Source of the DNA: Cyanothece sp. UBA12306
GTDB lineage: Bacteria; Cyanobacteriota; Cyanobacteriia; Cyanobacteriales; Microcystaceae
Direction of reading: 5' to 3'
Assembly (NCBI GenBank): GCA_003448685.1
Contig: DLXW01000172.1
Location: forward strand, 1 to 9,019
Length of the DNA: 9,019 bases
A model generated the notes under the pieces. That model was given only the letters and a program-made list of their open reading frames with translations, had not been told where the DNA came from and ran no database searches. Below, one piece after another: positions 5,297 through 9,019 of this stretch (position 1 is the first letter of the stretch; every line of letters starts with the position of its first letter). A program made the translations under genes and the position numbers.

Positions 5297-6661
5297 ATGA
5301 CTATTGCTAGAACAATTTGCTTAGGATTTTTGACTGTTATTGTAGTAGGAACTATATTATTAATTTTGCCTTTTTCTACTGCTGATGGCCATTGGAATAA
5401 TCCTATTATTGCCTTGTTTACTGCAACCTCTGCTGTTTGTGTAACAGGATTAATTGTTGTTGATACTGGCACTTATTTTTCTTTTTGGGGACAACTGATC
5501 ATTCTACTGTTAATTCAAGTGGGAGGATTGGGTTATATGACGACAACAACTTTTTTGATTTTACTAATTGGTAAACGATTTGATTTACGCCAAAAATTAG
5601 CTATTCAAGAATCTTTGGATCGCCCTTTTCGTCACGGTAGTAGTCAGACTATAATTCGTTCTATTATTGCTTTAACTCTTGTTTTTGAAATTGGTGGAGT
5701 TATCGTATTATTCGACTTTTTTAAAGACAGGCATCAAACTTTTTATAGCCTTTGGTTATCTATTTTTCATAGTGTTAGTGCTTGGAATAATGCTGGTTTT
5801 AGTCTATTTGAAGATAGTTTAGTAGATTTAAAAGGTTCATTGATAGTTAATTTTGTAATTACTATTTTAATTATTTTTGGGGGTATCGGCTACCAAGTGA
5901 TTATTGAAATGTATTTATGGGTAGTACATAAGCTAAAAAAACAACCCGAAAGAATAATATTGTCTCTAAATTTTAAGGTCGTAGTTAGTACCACATTATT
6001 GCTTCTTCTCTTAGGAACAATTGGATTTTTATTAGTTGAATACAATAATCAAGATACCTTGGCTACATTAAGTTTTAAAGATAAATTATTAGGAGCTTGG
6101 TTTCAATCAGTGACTACAAGAACTGCTGGCTTTAATAGTATTGACATTGGAGAAATGACAATTTCTGGAGTATTATTGACTATGGGATTTATGTTTATTG
6201 GAGCCAGTCCTAGTGGAACAGGTGGAGGTATTAAAACAACAACTTTACGTATTTTAACTAGCTGTACCCGTTCAGTTTTACGAGGCAATGATCAGGTTGT
6301 TATCTATGAGAGAGAAGTGCCAGTACCTTTAATTTTAAAAGCAGTTGCTGTTGTCTTTGGTTCAACAATTATGGTGATTGTCATTACCTTTTTGATCTCT
6401 TGTATTGAAGTAAATCTTCACCCAGATTTTTTTGAAACAAAATCTAGTTCATTTCAAGTTTTATTTGAAGTAATTTCAGCCTTTGCCACTGTGGGACTTT
6501 CCACGGGTATTACAGCTAGTTTTTCTGTCCCCTCCCAACTTTTATTAATCCTGGCGATGTATAGTGGAAGAGTGGGTATTCTCGTCTTCATGGCAGCAAT
6601 TGTCGGGGATCTTCATCCGAGAGTTATCCAATACCCTGAAGAAAGTTTGCTAGTTGGTTAG
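5297..6661 (+). CDS. ktrB: KtrB potassium uptake channel/transporter subunit
   Basis: Pore-forming membrane subunit of the Ktr K+ uptake system (Trk/Ktr/HKT superfamily), 454 residues, the usual length. The protein shows the four membrane-pore-membrane repeats, each with its selectivity-filter glycine: TSAVCVTGL (Gly51), WNNAGFS (Gly167), TTRTAGFNS (Gly278) and FATVGLSTG (Gly400). The Gly-rich intramembrane gating loop of repeat 3 is present as GASPSGTGGGIKTTT (302-316). Ktr systems are usually Na+-dependent and need the cytoplasmic ring protein KtrA, encoded 90 bp downstream. In Synechocystis a third component, KtrE, is also involved; it is not in this window. The ATG has no Shine-Dalgarno and no clear promoter. 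A short antisense reading frame over its 5' end is a shadow. Confidence 0.95.
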   Translation: MTIARTICLGFLTVIVVGTILLILPFSTADGHWNNPIIALFTATSAVCVTGLIVVDTGTYFSFWGQLIILLLIQVGGLGYMTTTTFLILLIGKRFDLRQKLAIQESLDRPFRHGSSQTIIRSIIALTLVFEIGGVIVLFDFFKDRHQTFYSLWLSIFHSVSAWNNAGFSLFEDSLVDLKGSLIVNFVITILIIFGGIGYQVIIEMYLWVVHKLKKQPERIILSLNFKVVVSTTLLLLLLGTIGFLLVEYNNQDTLATLSFKDKLLGAWFQSVTTRTAGFNSIDIGEMTISGVLLTMGFMFIGASPSGTGGGIKTTTLRILTSCTRSVLRGNDQVVIYEREVPVPLILKAVAVVFGSTIMVIVITFLISCIEVNLHPDFFETKSSSFQVLFEVISAFATVGLSTGITASFSVPSQLLLILAMYSGRVGILVFMAAIVGDLHPRVIQYPEESLLVG

Positions 6662-6703
6662 AGAAGATTAAAAAGATACAATTAATTAATGATGATTTTT
6701 AAA

Positions 6704-6723
6704 GGTCAGACCAAGTGTATAAT
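6704..6723 (+). promoter_or_regulatory. Candidate promoter element for ktrA
   Basis: A perfect TATAAT (6718-6723) lies 28 bases before the ktrA start, predicting a start near 6730. There is no recognisable -35. A small palindrome, GGTC-A-GACC (6704-6712), ends 5 bases upstream of the -10 and could be a protein site standing in for the -35. If active, ktrA can be expressed separately from ktrB. Confidence 0.45.
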
Positions 6724-6740
6724 TTTTAGAGAAAAAAATT

Positions 6741-6746
6741 AGGGTG
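6741..6746 (+). promoter_or_regulatory. Shine-Dalgarno that fixes the TTG start of ktrA
   Basis: AGGGTG lies 5 bases before the TTG at 6752. It is one of the better Shine-Dalgarno matches on this strand and the only support for a start there. The GTG within it runs out of frame into a stop after three codons, so it is not itself the start. Confidence 0.6.
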
Positions 6747-6751
6747 AAACT

Positions 6752-7441
6752 TTGAAATCCTTAAAATTTTTGAATAATTTACGTCGGGATACTCGTCAAT
6801 TTGCAGTTGTTGGTTTAGGACGTTTTGGTCGCGCTGTCTCTGGAACCTTGCATAAATTGGGTTACGAAGTCTTAGGAACTGACATCGAAGAATCATTAGT
6901 TACACAAGTTTTAACCGAAAAAATTGCTTCTAGTGCCATTCAATTAGATTCAACTAAACCGAATGCCTTAAAAGAAGCAGGAATTTTTGAATTTGATACA
7001 GTCATTGTGGCCATTGGTAACTATTTAGAAGAAAGTATTATTACAACTCTCAACGTTAAAGAAGGAGGAGTTAAATGGGTTGTTGCCAAAGCTTCTTCTA
7101 AAGTTCATGGTAAATTATTACAAAGAGTTGGGGCTAATTTAGTAGTTTTTCCTGAATATGATGCAGGATGTGAGTTAGCTTATACCTTAACTAAGCCAGC
7201 TATTCTTGAAAGATTTACTCTCGATCCCGACCACAGTATTGTGGAAGTTATGGTTCCTGAAGAATTTCACGGCAAAACTATCGAAGAATTAAACCTTCGT
7301 AGTCGTTATAAAGTAAACGTTTTAGCCATTGGTAGGGAAGACAAATTTAAAATCAATCCTAATCCCCAAGAAAAACTCGATAAAAACTTAGCGATGGTAG
7401 TAATTGGATCTAATAGAGATATTCAAAAATTACCTATTTAA
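6752..7441 (+). CDS. ktrA: KtrA potassium uptake regulatory subunit (RCK/TrkA-N, TrkA-C)
   Basis: Cytoplasmic regulatory subunit of Ktr, 229 residues, of normal length. The N-terminal RCK domain (about 16-140) has the Rossmann nucleotide-binding motif GLGRFGRAV (21-29) and the acidic residue Asp44 at the end of the second strand, which binds the ribose of NAD(H) or ATP/ADP. VIVAIGN (84-90) is the fourth-strand motif. The C-terminal TrkA_C domain covers about 155-229 (SIVEVMVPEEFHGKTIEEL to VVIGSNRDIQKLPI). KtrA octamer rings sit under KtrB and gate it with bound nucleotide; in Firmicutes the C-domain also binds cyclic di-AMP, unproven for this protein. The start is TTG, chosen because of the AGGGTG Shine-Dalgarno and because no ATG or GTG is in frame before the Rossmann motif. 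Its 3' end is 5 bp from a convergent gene. Confidence 0.93.
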   Translation: MKSLKFLNNLRRDTRQFAVVGLGRFGRAVSGTLHKLGYEVLGTDIEESLVTQVLTEKIASSAIQLDSTKPNALKEAGIFEFDTVIVAIGNYLEESIITTLNVKEGGVKWVVAKASSKVHGKLLQRVGANLVVFPEYDAGCELAYTLTKPAILERFTLDPDHSIVEVMVPEEFHGKTIEELNLRSRYKVNVLAIGREDKFKINPNPQEKLDKNLAMVVIGSNRDIQKLPI

Positions 7442-7446
7442 TAAAC

Positions 7447-7755
7447 TTAATAAATCTCGGTTTCTAACTGATTTCTCGGCACAAAACATTCTCCTGGTAA
7501 AAGAACTGGATTTTCTCGAAAAATCAGTTGTCCTCGATGACTTTTGCGATGGATAGCAATACCATAGGGCTGCTTGTTTTTCTTAGGATGTAGAACGCAA
7601 TAGGTTCTATAGATACGTTGGGCAGCCCTTAGTACAGAAGGATCGAGAATAATGGGCCTTCCTCTGTCTTGATGATTAGTTTGCGTTGCTTGCGGTGCAT
7701 ATACCACGGTCTTGTCTCCCCACAATAGAATTTGATTGTAGTTTACCTCAAACAA
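7447..7755 (-). CDS. Unrecognised basic protein (about 102 aa) downstream of leuB
   Basis: I do not recognise this family. The most upstream start is TTG at 7755, immediately after an in-frame stop; it would give about 102 residues. Features: TVVYAPQ (16-22), a helix LDPSVLRAAQRIYRTYCVL (37-55), a cluster of basic residues HPKKNKQPYGIAIHRKSHRGQ (56-76), and an end LLPGECFVPRNQLETE. There is no membrane segment or signal peptide. The start is uncertain: no ATG is in frame, only a weak GATGAG precedes the TTG, and a GAGG site (7746-7749) lies inside the ORF with no well-spaced start after it; TTG at 7725 or GTG at codon 17 are alternatives. It follows leuB by 34 bp on the same strand, so it is probably on the leuB transcript. 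Confidence 0.65.
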   Translation of the reverse strand: MFEVNYNQILLWGDKTVVYAPQATQTNHQDRGRPIILDPSVLRAAQRIYRTYCVLHPKKNKQPYGIAIHRKSHRGQLIFRENPVLLPGECFVPRNQLETEIY

Positions 7756-7789
7756 TCAATACTCATCACCAAGACGGATAAAAAAGTTA

Positions 7790-8875
7790 TTATGATTCCA
7801 AAACTTTCAATAAAGCTTCTCCCATACTTTGACATCCCACTGCTGTCATTCCTGGAGACATAATATCGCCAGTACGATAACCTTGATCTAGTACCGCTAA
7901 AACAGCCTGTTCAATCTTCTGGGCCGGTTCAGGTTCATCCAACCCATAACGTAGCATCATGGCCGCGCTGAGAACTTGTGCCAAGGGGTTTGCTTTATCT
8001 TGGCCGGCAATATCGGGGGCTGAACCGTGGACGGGTTCAAATAAACCTGGTTTTTCTAATCCTAAACTGGCTGAAGGCAACATTCCAATACTTCCGGTTA
8101 ACATAGCTGCCGCATCAGAGAGGATATCTCCGAATAAGTTACCTGTAACGATGGTATCAAATTGTTTAGGGGCGCGGACAAGCTGCATAGCAGCGTTATC
8201 AACGTAGAGATGGGACAATTCCACATCAGGGTACTCGGTTGCCATTGAGGTGATGCGATCGCGCCATAATTGAGAGACATCTAAAACATTGGCTTTATCG
8301 ACAGAACATAATTTATTTCCCCGTTTTTTGGCTATTTCAAAGGCAACTTTACCAATACGGTCAATTTCTGATTCTGTATAGGCCATGGTGTTGACTCCCC
8401 GTTTTTCCCCTGTTTCCGTTGCAAAAACCCCTTTAGGTTGGCCGAAATAAACACCACCAGTTAATTCTCGCACAACCATGATATCGACTCCTTCAACTAC
8501 TTCTTTTTTGAGAGAAGAAGCATCGATTAATTGGGGCAAAATGGTGGCAGGGCGCAAATTGGCAAACAGGTTTAACCCAGCGCGAATGCCTAAGAGTCCC
8601 GTTTCGGGGCGTTGATGACGGGGTAGATTATCCCATTTATAACCACCAATAGCGGCTAATAAAACGGCATCACTGTTACGACAAACAGTTAAGGTTTCTT
8701 CTGGTAAAGGGTTCCCCGTGGCATCAATGGCTGAACCACCGATCAAGGCTTCTTGAAAGTTAAATTTGATGTCGAATTGTTGCCCAATGATTTTCAGGAC
8801 ATCTACTGTAACGGTTAAGATTTCAGGTCCAATGCCATCGCCAGGAAGAAGGGTAATACTATATTGCCGCGTCAT
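7790..8875 (-). CDS. leuB: 3-isopropylmalate dehydrogenase (leucine biosynthesis)
   Basis: Third enzyme of the leucine branch: NAD-dependent oxidative decarboxylation of 3-isopropylmalate to 2-oxoisocaproate, cytoplasmic dimer. 361 residues, normal length. Motifs in order: [11 protein letters not shown] (9-19); the substrate-binding arginines Arg98, Arg108 and Arg136, the last in [12 protein letters not shown] (134-145) with catalytic Tyr143; Lys194 in DKANVL; Asp226 in VDNAAMQL; the metal aspartates Asp250 and Asp254 in NLFGDILSD; and the NAD-binding HGSAPDIAG (283-291), where the Asp marks NAD rather than NADP use. All expected catalytic residues are present. The ATG at 8875 has no Shine-Dalgarno but lies about 31 bases after the predicted transcription start. 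Two minus-strand genes, leuB and the 102-residue unknown, appear to form a unit. Confidence 0.97.
   Translation of the reverse strand: MTRQYSITLLPGDGIGPEILTVTVDVLKIIGQQFDIKFNFQEALIGGSAIDATGNPLPEETLTVCRNSDAVLLAAIGGYKWDNLPRHQRPETGLLGIRAGLNLFANLRPATILPQLIDASSLKKEVVEGVDIMVVRELTGGVYFGQPKGVFATETGEKRGVNTMAYTESEIDRIGKVAFEIAKKRGNKLCSVDKANVLDVSQLWRDRITSMATEYPDVELSHLYVDNAAMQLVRAPKQFDTIVTGNLFGDILSDAAAMLTGSIGMLPSASLGLEKPGLFEPVHGSAPDIAGQDKANPLAQVLSAAMMLRYGLDEPEPAQKIEQAVLAVLDQGYRTGDIMSPGMTAVGCQSMGEALLKVLES
8255..8262. repeat. HIP1 palindrome GCGATCGC
   Basis: One full copy of the octamer that is over-represented in many cyanobacterial genomes, here inside leuB. I found only this copy in the window, so the organism may be one of those where HIP1 is not very dense. 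Confidence 0.8.
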
Positions 8876-8913
8876 GGTGGATTGTTGTTATTTATTTTAC
8901 TTGCCAATCTTTC

Positions 8914-8919
8914 ATTATA
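8914..8919 (-). promoter_or_regulatory. Candidate -10 box of leuB
   Basis: On the minus strand a perfect TATAAT, inside TATATAAGGTATAAT, lies 38 bases before the leuB ATG; transcription would begin near 8907. The best -35-like element, TTGGCA (8933-8938), is only 13 bases away, which is too close for a standard promoter, so activator dependence or a different -10 is possible. Confidence 0.5.
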
Positions 8920-8931
8920 CCTTATATAGCA

Positions 8932-8960
8932 TTGCCAAATCAGAGGCAAAATATGATTTG
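8932..8960. repeat. Overlapping inverted repeats upstream of leuB
   Basis: TTGCC (8932-8936) and GGCAA (8945-8949) form one inverted repeat with an 8-base centre. CAAATCA (8936-8942) and TGATTTG (8954-8960) form a second, perfect 7-bp one with an 11-base centre that overlaps the first. Both lie just upstream of the leuB -10 box, a typical operator position. The first has the general size of a dimer site. No known regulator motif is matched exactly. Confidence 0.4.
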
Positions 8961-9000
8961 TTGTTTTTCCTATTCTCAAAAATCTCTGTAGTCCTTGTAC

Positions 9001-9019
9001 AATCTAAAATCCAAAATCT
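9001..9019. repeat. Start of an AATCYAA heptamer tandem repeat at the window edge
   Basis: AATCTAA, AATCCAA and AATCT follow each other exactly with a 7-base period from 9001 to the last base. Heptameric short tandem repeats of this kind are common between genes in cyanobacteria. The window cuts it off, so the copy number is unknown. Confidence 0.5.

Noticed and set aside
5275..6288. Two antisense ORFs over ktrB
   Set aside because: They mirror the ktrB coding pattern and have no start signals or recognisable sequence.
7959..8280. Open frames opposite or out of frame within leuB
   Set aside because: leuB is fully conserved over this stretch; these are shadows.
8988..9000. GTA...TAC resembling an NtcA site
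   Set aside because: The half-sites are separated by 7 bases, whereas NtcA uses GTA-N8-TAC; there is also no correctly placed -10 after it.

Overview
The window looks like an ordinary AT-rich stretch of a cyanobacterial chromosome. Four things point there. (1) A CRR7-family protein is present, a family known from oxygenic phototrophs. (2) There is a short RRM protein of the cyanobacterial Rbp type with a small Gly-rich tail. (3) KtrB and KtrA resemble the cyanobacterial proteins. (4) A palindromic GCGATCGC (HIP1) site lies inside leuB, and an AATCYAA heptamer repeat of the kind scattered in cyanobacterial genomes begins at the right edge. The low GC and overall feel suggest a unicellular Crocosphaera/Cyanothece-like organism, but that is inference. 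I see no insertion sequence, phage gene, CRISPR array, tRNA or rRNA.

Layout, left to right. The 3' part of murJ (lipid II flippase, + strand) enters from the left edge and ends at a convincing hairpin-plus-T terminator. It converges on a minus-strand pair: an RRM RNA-binding protein followed by a 51-residue, very basic small protein. A non-coding stretch of about 340 bp (2097-2436) separates the RRM gene from a divergent pair on +: a single-pass membrane protein of unknown function with a Pro-rich linker, and a CRR7-like protein. The CRR7-like gene overlaps tail-to-tail with a minus-strand Nudix-fold protein whose catalytic box is badly degraded. A divergent + gene encodes an unrecognised acidic soluble protein. 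Then comes a 334-bp gap with several inverted repeats and a possible 54-residue ORF.

The second half holds the Ktr potassium uptake genes: ktrB (membrane pore subunit), then after 90 bp ktrA (RCK regulatory subunit, TTG start with its own Shine-Dalgarno and -10 box). They converge, 5 bp apart, on a minus-strand pair read from the right: leuB (3-isopropylmalate dehydrogenase) and a 102-residue unknown basic protein.

Functionally the window mixes housekeeping (cell wall, leucine synthesis, K+ uptake, RNA binding) with several small uncharacterised proteins. I did not find a clear new multi-gene system. The points most worth a second look are the structured segment upstream of ktrB, the catalytically degraded Nudix protein, the RRM/small-basic-protein pair, and the membrane protein next to CRR7.
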